Positions 1-7,606 of a stretch of DNA of 64,000 nucleotides are shown here, in pieces; positions within the stretch are counted from its first letter, which is position 1, and the number at the start of each line of letters is the position of its first letter. The notes below the pieces were generated by a model. That model made no database searches, had not been told where the DNA came from, and worked only from the letters and a program-made list of their open reading frames with translations. Both the position numbers and the translations under genes were made by a program. This DNA is from an uncultured Kiritimatiellota bacterium (GTDB lineage: Bacteria; Verrucomicrobiota; Kiritimatiellia; RFP12; UBA1067), in assembly GCA_934643865.1 (NCBI GenBank), contig CAKUCX010000004.1, forward strand, positions 19,693 to 83,692. Reading direction: 5' to 3'.

Positions 1-144
1 TTCGGCGGGAGCCGGCAACTGTTCGCTCCACATGGCATTCTGCAATCCGATCTGCGCCGCGCGAACCTGAAGACCGTTCCCGATCATGGGTCTGACCTTG
101 AAATTCTCCATTTCACGATCGACTATCGCCTGACACGTGCTCAT
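1..144 (-). CDS. Partial CDS of unknown function, cut by the window edge
   Basis: The first 48 codons of a minus-strand gene whose remainder lies beyond position 1. ATG at 144 is preceded by a GAGGAG Shine-Dalgarno sequence at good spacing, and the frame stays open to the edge. The N-terminus begins MSTCQAIVDREMENF and has no recognisable motif. A related stretch (NAMWSERLPVLAEQ against NAMWSEQLPAPAE here) recurs as a remnant near 3262-3315, so this gene or its 3' region exists in more than one copy. I do not recognise the family. Confidence 0.55.
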   Translation of the reverse strand, partial: MSTCQAIVDREMENFKVRPMIGNGLQVRAAQIGLQNAMWSEQLPAPAE

Positions 145-199
145 GGCCTCCTCTTTCGCGTTCTAAAAACCCGCTCATTCCCCCATGACAATACGCGAA

Positions 200-301
200 T
201 CAAGCAAGAACGGGATGACACCGACAAAGACAACGCCCTCCCCCATAGATATGCATGAATTTCTTAACCTGGTCAAGGTAACTATCTCGCCTGATCCTCA
301 T
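200..301 (-). pseudogene. 5' remnant of an AAA/DUF4143-type ATPase gene
   Basis: A 33-codon reading frame starting MRIRRDSYLDQVKKFMH resembles the opening of solitary AAA ATPases (a basic residue, then R-D-x-Y-L, before the Walker A loop), but it leaves that pattern after about 17 residues and stops. A 12-bp palindrome, GTAGAATTCTAC, lies at 314-325, just upstream of the ATG. The rest of 145-471 has no convincing gene; its right end is built of the short CCCGATCT(A/C)CACGG repeats. The remnant assignment rests on a short resemblance. Confidence 0.35.
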
Positions 302-394
302 AGTTAAAACTTTCGTAGAATTCTACACAACGTGGACATGCCACCAAAGCGGTTCCTTTACGGCAATCCAACGGGCCGATCACCCTTATCCCGA

Positions 395-520
395 TTTTCT
401 GGTTTTAGCCGTGTAGCCCGCCGCCCGCACTTCCGATACTCCCGATCTACACGGCAATACCCCTCTCACCATCACACCCGCCCCTCCCGATCTCCACGGC
501 CAATCCCATCCCGTTTCCCA
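395..520. repeat. Short interspersed repeats (TCTCCCGATCTCCACGGCC family)
   Basis: Degenerate copies of a CTCCCGATCT(C/A)CACGGCCAAT unit. They overlap the 3' end of the ATPase gene and supply its last ~15 codons. A segment here (about 405-432, TTAGCCGTGTAGCCCGCCGC) recurs inverted near 12995-13026. Confidence 0.7.
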
Positions 521-1950
521 TTCTTCTGTTGCCCTGGGCGCATACGCATCTCGCGATTTGCTGTCGCAAAGCGGATCAGACGGTCAAGTTGGCAAATGAA
601 ATACAGCGGAAGAGACAACAGCGCATATCGGCATTCCCGTCCCTTGGAATCCTTTGCTTCCGCATCTGGAATATAAGACGGACAATCCAAATTGAAGCGA
701 ACCGCAAAGTCGCGATGTTTGTCATTCAGAAAGATCAGCAAGCCCTTCATTTTCCCGCCGCTTCCGCTTTTGACCTCCACGGGGACAAGGTAATTTCCAC
801 ACTGTACCAAGTAATCAACCTCTGCCGTTGAACTTGGCTCCTCCCGCATCCAGCAATAAGCCGCTGGCTCCTCGTACTCCTCGCCCGCAAACATCAAATG
901 CTGTCCAACAAACTGTTCGCAGATCCCGCCCCGGTTTTCAAGAATTGCCTCTCCTCCGTCGAGAAAATCCGTCAACTTCAAGCCCAGTGCGCGAGAGGCA
1001 AGCCCCGCATCAAGGAACAGCGGCTTGAAATTCCGATCATCTGCGCCATACCCAATCGGTATGCCATTTGCGGGCACATGCCGAACCTTCGCCACCACCC
1101 TGGCCAGCCGCAGAAGATCATATGCAGCCGAGAGATCCTTTGATTTTTCCCCTTCGACGAGATGCGTATAAATGAGTTTCCGCCCCAACATCGATGGCAC
1201 GGACACAAACACCTTCTGCAACAAATCAGCCCGAATCCGACTCGAATACTTCGGGAAGTCATCATGATATGTCGAAAGAATCATCTGCTGCTCACGCTCG
1301 GCTTCCCGTGCGCCGCCCTGGACATAGGCCGATACAGCGGCTGGCATACCGCCGACAACAAGATACTTACGCACGAGTCCCGTCAAATCCTGATGAATCG
1401 CATCCGGCACATCATCTCCGAGTTGGAAACGAGCAAGCCACGCGACCAGCCCGGATTTTCCAAGCGCCAACAGAAATTCCTCAAAATCAAGCGGCGGCAC
1501 ATACATATACTCAATGCGTCCCACGGGCATCGGGAAGTCTTGCCGTCGCTTCTCGCGCGTTTTCCCGTCCAGCATGAATTCAAGAAGCGACCCTGCGGCA
1601 ACAATATGCAAGTTCGGACGTTGCTCATAGAAATAGCGGAGCGATTCTAATACGCAGACCTCAGCATCTTGCAGTTCGTCCAAAAAAACCAACGTCTCGC
1701 CATCAAGAATTTCCTTTGAGAACTTAACGGAAAGAAGTTCACAAATCGTATCTGGCGTCTTTGTGGCAAAAAGAGACGAGAGAGCCGTGTCTTGCTCGAA
1801 ATTCAATTCAAGATAGTTTTTAAACAGCCGTTTCCCTAGTTCACGAACAAGGTATGTCTTACCGACCTGACGCGCTCCGCGAAGAATCAGCGGATGCCGC
1901 CTCGGACGTTTGGACCAAGAATCTAATTTCTTATCGAGTTTTCGTAACAT
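472..1950 (-). CDS. AAA+ ATPase with C-terminal DUF4143 domain (492 aa)
   Basis: A solitary P-loop ATPase of the AAA_14/DUF4143 type. Walker A is GARQVGKT (residues ~25-32), Walker B is LVFLDELQD (~88-96), and sensor-like AAGSLLEF follows. The C-terminal half carries the DUF4143 region ending in a PD-(D/E)XK-like EVDYLVQ...PVEVKSG stretch. The cellular role of the family is not established. The last ~15-20 residues (...GKRDGIGRGDREGRV) are encoded by the neighbouring short repeats, so the natural C-terminus has been replaced or extended. Upstream, TTATAATAA at ~1977-1985 is a possible promoter and lies inside the longer repeat that also precedes the GxxExxY gene. This is one of four intact DUF4143 ATPases in the window. 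Confidence 0.9.
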   Translation of the reverse strand: MLRKLDKKLDSWSKRPRRHPLILRGARQVGKTYLVRELGKRLFKNYLELNFEQDTALSSLFATKTPDTICELLSVKFSKEILDGETLVFLDELQDAEVCVLESLRYFYEQRPNLHIVAAGSLLEFMLDGKTREKRRQDFPMPVGRIEYMYVPPLDFEEFLLALGKSGLVAWLARFQLGDDVPDAIHQDLTGLVRKYLVVGGMPAAVSAYVQGGAREAEREQQMILSTYHDDFPKYSSRIRADLLQKVFVSVPSMLGRKLIYTHLVEGEKSKDLSAAYDLLRLARVVAKVRHVPANGIPIGYGADDRNFKPLFLDAGLASRALGLKLTDFLDGGEAILENRGGICEQFVGQHLMFAGEEYEEPAAYCWMREEPSSTAEVDYLVQCGNYLVPVEVKSGSGGKMKGLLIFLNDKHRDFAVRFNLDCPSYIPDAEAKDSKGRECRYALLSLPLYFICQLDRLIRFATANREMRMRPGQQKNGKRDGIGRGDREGRV

Positions 1951-1977
1951 ATGTCGCCATTCGTTCCAAAAAGCAAG

Positions 1978-2330
1978 GTTATTATAACATCATCTCAGGC
2001 AGAAAACAAGGGTGACGGCGACTGAATACAGACAAAAGACAAGGTTGTTCAGCGTTATGTTTTGTTTGGCCGTGGAGATTGGGAGAATCGGAAGAAGGTT
2101 GAGTCTTCGCATGAACCACACGCGATTCAAACTGATACTACCAAAGCCTACAAGCACACGCCTACTCATCTCCCGATACTCCCGATCTCTAAGGCCAATC
2201 CCATCATGTCCTCCCGATTCTCCCGATCTACACGGCTAACCCCATCTCACCCTCCCGATCTCAACGGCAATACCCCTCACTCCCGCACTTCCGATCCTCC
2301 CGATCTCAACGGCTGATTCTGATCCACCAG
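1978..2330. repeat. Internally deleted copy 1 of the GxxExxY repeat unit
   Basis: Positions 1978-2280 match 2892-3190 at most positions. Read on the minus strand the unit holds short CCCGATCTCCACGG repeats, an ATGAG start-like sequence, then directly the last ~15 codons of a GxxExxY gene (FESRVVHAK-like, ~2085-2140), then a ~110-bp tail ending in GTTATTATAAC. Compared with the intact gene at 2348-2794, the body of the CDS (roughly 320 bp) is missing. The gap 1951-2347 holds no intact gene. Confidence 0.75.
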
Positions 2331-2347
2331 AAGCCTCTCACACGCCA

Positions 2348-2794
2348 TCAACAACAGACCGCTTTCCCGAGACGTTGTGTTTGGCCGTGGAGATCGGGAG
2401 AATCGGAAGAAGGTTGAGTCTTCGCGTGAACCACTCGCGATTCAAACTTATATGATCCAAAGTTAATAAGCAAACCTGCGGCTTGTTTGGTTATGGCAAG
2501 ATAATTCAGCAACTGCGCCAGATGTTCATTTGCTATCATCTTTACAGCCTTTAACTCAATTATCAGCTCATCATTCACGACTAAATCGGCATAGTAATCT
2601 CCCAAGACGAACCCATCTTCGTCAACCACCTTTAACGGCTTTTGCGCGTCCACCTTGAAACCGGCTTTTTCTAAACGATGCTTCAAGCCATTCTCATACA
2701 CCTTCTCAAGCAAGCCAACCCCAAGGTAGACATGCAACCGATACGCGACTTGCCTAACCTGTTCAATCAGACTATCCAGTTCTTCTCTGCTCAT
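2348..2794 (-). CDS. GxxExxY protein (PD-(D/E)XK nuclease-like, 148 aa)
   Basis: A small nuclease-fold protein of the GxxExxY family (TIGR04256-type). The signature GLLEKVY sits near residue 28, followed by DLVVNDELIIELKAV, the D...E-x-K core of the PD-(D/E)XK fold, and LLNYLAITKQAAGLLINFG near the end. The function is unknown, and such genes are often solitary. I chose ATG 2794 because it opens the conserved domain; an in-frame ATG at 2878 would add 28 residues encoded entirely by the short repeat (GRGDRESRGYDGIGRGDREN). The repeat also provides the GGGAG Shine-Dalgarno directly before the start. The C-terminus (FESRVVHAKTQPSSDSPDLH) reads into the repeat tail too. Flanking repeats are internally deleted versions of this unit. 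Confidence 0.85.
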   Translation of the reverse strand: MSREELDSLIEQVRQVAYRLHVYLGVGLLEKVYENGLKHRLEKAGFKVDAQKPLKVVDEDGFVLGDYYADLVVNDELIIELKAVKMIANEHLAQLLNYLAITKQAAGLLINFGSYKFESRVVHAKTQPSSDSPDLHGQTQRLGKAVCC

Positions 2795-2891
2795 CTCCCG
2801 ATTCTCCCGATCTCCACGGCCAATCCCATCATACCCCCGACTCTCCCGATCTCCACGGCCATCCCCTCTCACCATCACTCCCGAAAAACAA

Positions 2892-3190
2892 AGTTATTAT
2901 AACATCATCTCGGACAGAAAACAAGGGTGACGGCGACTGAATACAGACAAAAGACAAGGTTGTTCGGCGTTGTGTTTTGTTTAGCCGTGGAGATCGGGAG
3001 AAGGCGAATCCCTCGCGTGAACGACACGCGATTCAAACTTGTATGATCAAAGTCTATAAGCACACCCCGGCTCATCTCCCGATTCTCCCGATCTCCACGG
3101 CCAACCTCATCTCACCCTCCCGATTCTCCCGATCTCTACGGCTAAAACCCCTTCCCGAGCCTCCCAATCTCCGCGGCCAATCCCATCACG
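2892..3190. repeat. Internally deleted copy 2 of the GxxExxY repeat unit
   Basis: This copy shares the tail beginning GTTATTATAAC, the segment encoding the GxxExxY C-terminus (minus strand, ~3000-3040), and the CTCATCTCCCGATTCTCCCG block containing the ATGAGC start of the gene, but lacks the gene body. It lies immediately upstream of the intact gene and supplies a TTATAATAA box there. No intact gene lies in 2795-3343. Confidence 0.75.
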
Positions 3191-3330
3191 CCCGAAACTC
3201 CCGTCTTCCAATCACCTTCGCCGGATTGCCGCTGACGACCGTCATGACCATGTCGCCGCCATTCTGACGCCCTGTTCGGCGAGTACCGGCAGCCGCTCGC
3301 TCCACATGGCATTCCGGCGCGTCTAGCCCT
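3186..3330 (-). pseudogene. Mosaic of two gene fragments (hexapeptide acyltransferase tail plus a piece of the left-edge gene)
   Basis: 3186-3260 encodes MVMTVVSGNPAKVIGRREFR and a stop. SGNPAKVIG is the hallmark C-terminal end of left-handed beta-helix (hexapeptide) acetyltransferases. Directly upstream, in another frame, 3262-3315 encodes NAMWSERLPVLAEQGVRMAA, which matches the partial gene at the window's left edge. Neither has a plausible start or full domain, so both are remnants lying just downstream of wecB. Confidence 0.55.
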
Positions 3331-3343
3331 TGGCCTTGGGGCA

Positions 3344-4504
3344 TCAAGAGGCCGCCCCCTCCGCCAGGATCTTGGCGATGCGCTCGGCCGCGTGCCCGTC
3401 CCACCGTTCAGGACGCGACGCCCGACGCGGGGCGTCGACCTGCGCGCGGTAGGCCGCGCGGATCCGCTCCACGGCGTTGCCCACGAGGACGGACGCGCCG
3501 CCGTTCTCCCGGAGCGTCACGGGGCGCTCCGTGTTCCACCGCATCGTGAGGCACGGCGTGCCGAGGACGCAGCACTCCTCCTGCAGCCCGCCCGAGTCCG
3601 TCAGGAAGAGGCGCGCGCCCATGTTGAGCCGCAGCATGGCGTGATACCCAAGCGGATTGACGAGAACCACGTTCGGATGGCCGGCCGCCGCCTCCCAAAG
3701 GCCAAACGCCCGGAGCTGCTTCACCGTCCGGGGATGGACGGCCCAGACGACCGGGCGGTCTGCGGCGACCTCATCCAGCAGGAAGCGGACGGCCGGGCCC
3801 AACGTCTCCGCCCGGTCGACGTTGCTCGGGCGGTGCATCGTCACCGCCACGTAGGCGCGGTCCTCCAGCGCGGGGACGCGGCGGCCCGAGGCCGCGCACG
3901 CGGGGCTTTCGCCGATCCGGCTCTCCCGGACGATCTCGTCGAGGTCCAGCGCCGCCGCCTTCGCGCGCTCGCGCTCCAGCGTGTCGATCATGATGTTGCC
4001 GACGAACTTGACCTTGGCGTCCGGCACGCCCTCCGCCTTCAAATTCGCGCTTGACAGCCTGTCCGGCGTGAAGAGGAGGTCGCAGAGGCGGTCCGTGACG
4101 AGCCGGTTGACCTCTTCCGGCATGTCAATGTCGCCGCTGCGCAGGCCCGCCTCGACATGGGCGCAGCGCACGTGCTGCTTCTTCGCGCAGATCGCGCACG
4201 CGATGGTCGCGTTGACGTCCCCCAGCACGACGACCCAGTCCGGCTTCTCCGCGTCGATCACCTTCTCGAAGGCGATCATCGTCTTACCGACCTGCTCGGC
4301 GTGCGTGCCGCTGCCGATTTCGAGGTTGACGTCCGGGCTTGGGATGTCCAGCTCGCGGAAGAACTGCTCGCTCATGCGCACGTCGTAGTGCTGCCCCGTG
4401 TGAACGAGGACGTGTTCGATCGACGGATATGCCTTGAGCGCCCGGCAGAGCGGCGCGACTTTCATGAAGTTCGGCCTTGCGCCGACAACGGAGATGATTT
4501 TCAT
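3344..4504 (-). CDS. wecB: UDP-N-acetylglucosamine 2-epimerase (non-hydrolysing)
   Basis: Interconverts UDP-GlcNAc and UDP-ManNAc in the cytoplasm, providing a precursor for surface polysaccharide. The 386 residues match the usual family length. The N-terminus VVGARPNFMKVAPLCRAL, the HTGQHYD motif (~36-42), VLGDVNATIACA and HVEAGLRSGD-x-x-MPEE(V/I)NR are all classic WecB signatures; LTDSGGLQEE near residue 305 is the nucleotide-binding segment. It is the last gene of the polysaccharide operon as read on the minus strand, 76 bp after the WbuB-like glycosyltransferase. That spacer carries one copy of the GCCGTGTCGA repeat. WecB and WbuB-like enzymes commonly occur together in N-acetylated amino-sugar pathways of O-antigen loci. 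Confidence 0.95.
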   Translation of the reverse strand: MKIISVVGARPNFMKVAPLCRALKAYPSIEHVLVHTGQHYDVRMSEQFFRELDIPSPDVNLEIGSGTHAEQVGKTMIAFEKVIDAEKPDWVVVLGDVNATIACAICAKKQHVRCAHVEAGLRSGDIDMPEEVNRLVTDRLCDLLFTPDRLSSANLKAEGVPDAKVKFVGNIMIDTLERERAKAAALDLDEIVRESRIGESPACAASGRRVPALEDRAYVAVTMHRPSNVDRAETLGPAVRFLLDEVAADRPVVWAVHPRTVKQLRAFGLWEAAAGHPNVVLVNPLGYHAMLRLNMGARLFLTDSGGLQEECCVLGTPCLTMRWNTERPVTLRENGGASVLVGNAVERIRAAYRAQVDAPRRASRPERWDGHAAERIAKILAEGAAS

Positions 4505-4517
4505 GGGTAGTGGTTGT

Positions 4518-4545
4518 TAGCCGTGTCGAGTTGTAGAATTGGAGA
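4518..4545. repeat. Copy of the GCCGTGTCGA...TGTAGAAT repeat
   Basis: Intergenic copy (TTAGCCGTGTCGAGTTGTAG...). Two related copies lie inside genes, at ~7006-7033 in the heparinase gene and ~8226-8252 in the oxidoreductase gene, where they are read in frame. Confidence 0.5.
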
Positions 4546-4580
4546 GAGGCGGGCAGGGGAGGGGAAGAAGACCGTCGTTG

Positions 4581-5795
4581 TCAGCTACACCCCGAGACCC
4601 TCTCCAGCACACCGAGATACGCTTCAGCCTGCCGGTCGCGGTTGTGGACCTTCGCGATCTTCTCGTAGGCGTTTTCGCCCAGCGTCCGGCACAGCTCCGG
4701 GCTTTCCGCAAGCCGCCGCGCGCACGCGACGAGCGACGCGGCGTCGCCCGGCGTCATGTCAACGCCCGCGCCGGCCTCCAGAACCAGCCTCTTCGCGAAC
4801 CCGTCCACGCCCATGATGATCGGCCGCTTGCAACCGGCGCTCTCGAAAATCTTGCTGGGCATGACCGTCGTGAACAGCTCCGTCTTTCGGAGATGCACGA
4901 GGTTCGCGTCGCAGGAGCTGATCCACTTCGGCATCGACGCCTTTGGCTGCCGCCCCGTGAAGACGACGTTTCGGATGTGCCGCCGCCGCGCCTCGTCCTC
5001 CAGCCTCTGCCGCTCGGCGCCGTCCCCGACGATCACGAAGGAAATCCGCTCCAGCCTCTCGGCCGCGTCCAAGACAACCTCCAGCCCGCAGGCCATGCCG
5101 ACCGTCCCGACGTAGCCCACCACGAACCGTCCCGCGAGGCCCCAGCGCGCCAGGAGCGCCTCGTCCTTCGGCTGCGGACGGTAGACGGCGAGATCCGTGC
5201 CGTTCATGACGACGGCCATCTTCTCCCTTGGCACGCCCTTCGCCGCCAGCCGCTCCCGATACCCGTCGCCGACCGTCACCAGCGCGTCGCACGACCGGTA
5301 GAGCGCGCGCTCGATCTTCTCCAGAAGCCAATACGCCGGCCGCGGGACGTGCGCCCCGACGGCGCCCATCGACTCCGGCCAGATGTCCCGGATCTCGACG
5401 ACCAGCGGCACGCGCCGCAGCCGCCTGTACCAGACCCCCGCATAGCCGCAGAAGATCTGCGGGCTCGTCGCGATCACGACGTCCGGCTTCGGAAGCCGCA
5501 GGGCGGCCGCCAGCGAGCGGACGAAATACGAGACGAAGTTCAGCATCCGCCGGAACGCCCCCCTGTTCGCGGCGAGATAGACCTTGACGCGCTCGACCGT
5601 GACGCCGTTGACGACCTCGCGCGTACGTCGGTTGGCGTAGCCGTCGTAGACGATGCCGCTCGGCACGTTTGGCGGGCCGGTGACGACCGTGACGTCATGC
5701 CCGGCCCGCGCCCAGCGCTCGCAGAGCGCCGAGACGCGCGTCGCCGGGGCGTTCCCCTCCGGCGTGTAGTAATGGCTGAAAAACAGAATCCTCAT
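4581..5795 (-). CDS. Glycosyltransferase family 4, WbuB-like (404 aa)
   Basis: A GT-B retaining glycosyltransferase, probably adding an N-acetylated sugar to the lipid-linked repeat unit at the inner membrane. The N-terminus MRILFFSHYYTPEGNAPATRV resembles WbuB. Two Rossmann domains can be followed: the acceptor domain up to ~180 and the nucleotide-sugar domain with VVGYVGTVGMACGLEVVLDA, then FVIVGDGAERQRLE, and SKIFESAGCKRPIIMG near 320 (the EX7E-type region). Its ATG overlaps the heparinase stop in an ATGA, indicating translational coupling. The exact sugar and acceptor cannot be read from the sequence. Confidence 0.9.
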   Translation of the reverse strand: MRILFFSHYYTPEGNAPATRVSALCERWARAGHDVTVVTGPPNVPSGIVYDGYANRRTREVVNGVTVERVKVYLAANRGAFRRMLNFVSYFVRSLAAALRLPKPDVVIATSPQIFCGYAGVWYRRLRRVPLVVEIRDIWPESMGAVGAHVPRPAYWLLEKIERALYRSCDALVTVGDGYRERLAAKGVPREKMAVVMNGTDLAVYRPQPKDEALLARWGLAGRFVVGYVGTVGMACGLEVVLDAAERLERISFVIVGDGAERQRLEDEARRRHIRNVVFTGRQPKASMPKWISSCDANLVHLRKTELFTTVMPSKIFESAGCKRPIIMGVDGFAKRLVLEAGAGVDMTPGDAASLVACARRLAESPELCRTLGENAYEKIAKVHNRDRQAEAYLGVLERVSGCS

Positions 5796-7606
5796 GTGTT
5801 CGTCTTGCGTATCGTGTATTCAAGGTCGCCGCCGCCAAAACGTCTGGCAACGCACCGCCCTTTCTCCAACTTGCCGAACGCCACGGCAAACGCGAAGTCT
5901 TCGTCCGTGCATCCGCTTCCGTCGCCAAGGGCGCCGCCGAACGCCAGGCCGCTGTCGGCGAATGCCGGGGTCACGTGAACCCGCGTGACGCATGCGCCGC
6001 TCCCCGCGACCTTCTCGACAACCGTCAAGCCCTCGTGCGACAGCCTGAATTCCCGTCCGACGAGAAAGCCATACCCGTCATGCGCGGCAACGACACGCCC
6101 CGGCTCGACCGTGCGCGCGACGATCCGCGCCCGCGCACCGACCCGATGCGAAGACCAGACTTCGCTGGAGTCGCGTCCGCCGACCTCGACGACATTGTGT
6201 GCCGCCGTGCTGCGCTCGAACGCCCGCCGCGAACCGCGATATTCGCTCGTTCCGGCATCCGTCACGACCTTGCGGCCCTTGTAGTACAGCTCGTATGTCA
6301 GCGTGTCGGCATGGGCATGGCCGGGCTGATAGTCTGGGCCAATCGGCGCGGCATCGACGAACAGGACGAAATCGCCCGCCGCCAGCCGCGCGTAGCCCGT
6401 CTGGGGAAAATCGGCGAACGCTCCCGCATCGACCGACGCCACGCCTCCCGCGCGCGCCGCGTCCCGCAGCCACGCCGTCGGCTTCGCGATGCCGTCCGCC
6501 GCGTCGTTGAAGAGCGCGATCTTGCCGTCCGGCCCCGTCAGGTTGACGAGATAGTGGAGCATCCGGGCGGCAATCGGCTTCAGCCCGTCCGCCGTCGCCC
6601 CGCAGACGCGCATCACGTCCAGCACGTCCTCCAGGATGATCGCGTGGTACATCACGCTACGCTCGAAATGTCCGCCGTCCGGCAAGACTTGCTCGTCGAG
6701 CTGCTCCCGGTAAAGCCGCCGCCACCGCGTATCGTCCCGGCCAAGGCAGCGGCTGCCGAGAATGAGGGCTTTCAGGTTGGCCAGCAGATGATTGGCCCCG
6801 AGATGCCATTCGAGATGGCGTTCCAGCCACGCCACCTGTTCCGCCAACGATGCGCGCAGAGGTTCGGTCGGTTCATTGCGGCCCAGCCAGTTCACCCAAT
6901 TGACGATCCTGAGGCTCGTCGGATACGGATCCCACCCCGGCGCGCTGCCGCGCGGGTTCTCGGCGATCCAGCGCGCGATGAGGTCTTGGGGCGAGGGGCG
7001 AGGGGCCGTGTCGGGCTGTAGAGGTGCAGAGAGGAAGTCGAAGTAATGCAGGTTGTAGCGCCAGAGCAAGTCGAGCGAGGCGTCGTTCCAGCCCTTCGGC
7101 GTCGCCGTCAGGTTCAAGAACGTAAAGGCGGGCAACGGCTGATTCTCGCCCGCCGTCGCCGGTGCGAGGCCCTGCGTGCCCGGTTCCCTGTCCCATGCCG
7201 CCGGCGCAAGCCCCCGCGTGCCCGGTTCCCTGTCCCGTGCCGCCGGCGCGAGGCCCTGCGTGCCCGGTTCCCTGTCCCGTGCCGCCGGTGCGAGGCCCTG
7301 CGTGCCCGGTTTCCTGTCCCGTGTCGCCGGCGCGAGGCCCTGCGTGCCCGATTCCCTGTCCCGTGTCGCCGGCGCAAGGCCCCGCGTGCCCGGTTTCCTG
7401 TCCCGTGTCGCCGGCGCAAGGCCCCGCGTGCCCGGTTCCCTGTCCCATGCCGCCGGTGCAAGGCACTGCGTGCCCGGTTTCCTGTCCCGTGTCGCCGGCG
7501 CAAGCCGGCGAAGCTCCCACCGGCGCTGCACCCTTCGCCAGGCCTGATACCAGAGCTGGCGGGGCTTCAGCCACCGAATCGTGCGAAAAAGCCGGCCGAT
7601 GTTCAC
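5792..7606 (-). CDS. Heparinase II/III family protein with an N-terminal tandem-repeat insert (604 aa)
   Basis: A polysaccharide-lyase-like protein of the type found inside exopolysaccharide loci beside a bi-domain oxidoreductase. It may trim or edit a uronate-containing polymer. The start is GTG at 7606, overlapping the oxidoreductase stop in a GTGA. Residues 1-36 (IRWLKPRQLWYQAWRRVQRR) are typical. Residues ~37-155 are about eight 14-residue repeats (GLAPATRDREPGT-type). The alpha/alpha domain then starts at WNDASLDLLWRYNLHYFDF and includes GANHLLANLKAL and MYHAIILEDVLD. The C-terminal heparinase II/III domain has PGHAHADTLTYELYYKG and TDAGTSEYRGSRRAFERST-x-x-HN. A GCCGTGTCGA repeat is read in frame near 7006-7033. 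No signal peptide is seen. Confidence 0.88.
   Translation of the reverse strand: MNIGRLFRTIRWLKPRQLWYQAWRRVQRRWELRRLAPATRDRKPGTQCLAPAAWDREPGTRGLAPATRDRKPGTRGLAPATRDRESGTQGLAPATRDRKPGTQGLAPAARDREPGTQGLAPAARDREPGTRGLAPAAWDREPGTQGLAPATAGENQPLPAFTFLNLTATPKGWNDASLDLLWRYNLHYFDFLSAPLQPDTAPRPSPQDLIARWIAENPRGSAPGWDPYPTSLRIVNWVNWLGRNEPTEPLRASLAEQVAWLERHLEWHLGANHLLANLKALILGSRCLGRDDTRWRRLYREQLDEQVLPDGGHFERSVMYHAIILEDVLDVMRVCGATADGLKPIAARMLHYLVNLTGPDGKIALFNDAADGIAKPTAWLRDAARAGGVASVDAGAFADFPQTGYARLAAGDFVLFVDAAPIGPDYQPGHAHADTLTYELYYKGRKVVTDAGTSEYRGSRRAFERSTAAHNVVEVGGRDSSEVWSSHRVGARARIVARTVEPGRVVAAHDGYGFLVGREFRLSHEGLTVVEKVAGSGACVTRVHVTPAFADSGLAFGGALGDGSGCTDEDFAFAVAFGKLEKGRCVARRFGGGDLEYTIRKTNT
7160..7512. repeat. 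42-bp tandem repeat (VNTR) inside the heparinase gene
   Basis: About eight full units plus a partial one, each 42 bp, differing by a few substitutions. The unit codes for GLAPATRDREPGT(R/Q) on the minus strand. 42 is a multiple of 3 and no frame of the unit contains a stop, so changes in copy number keep the gene open. Confidence 0.92.

Noticed and set aside
7160..7512. Possible CRISPR array
   Set aside because: Units are contiguous 42-bp tandem repeats with no unique spacers, and they are translated in frame inside the heparinase gene.
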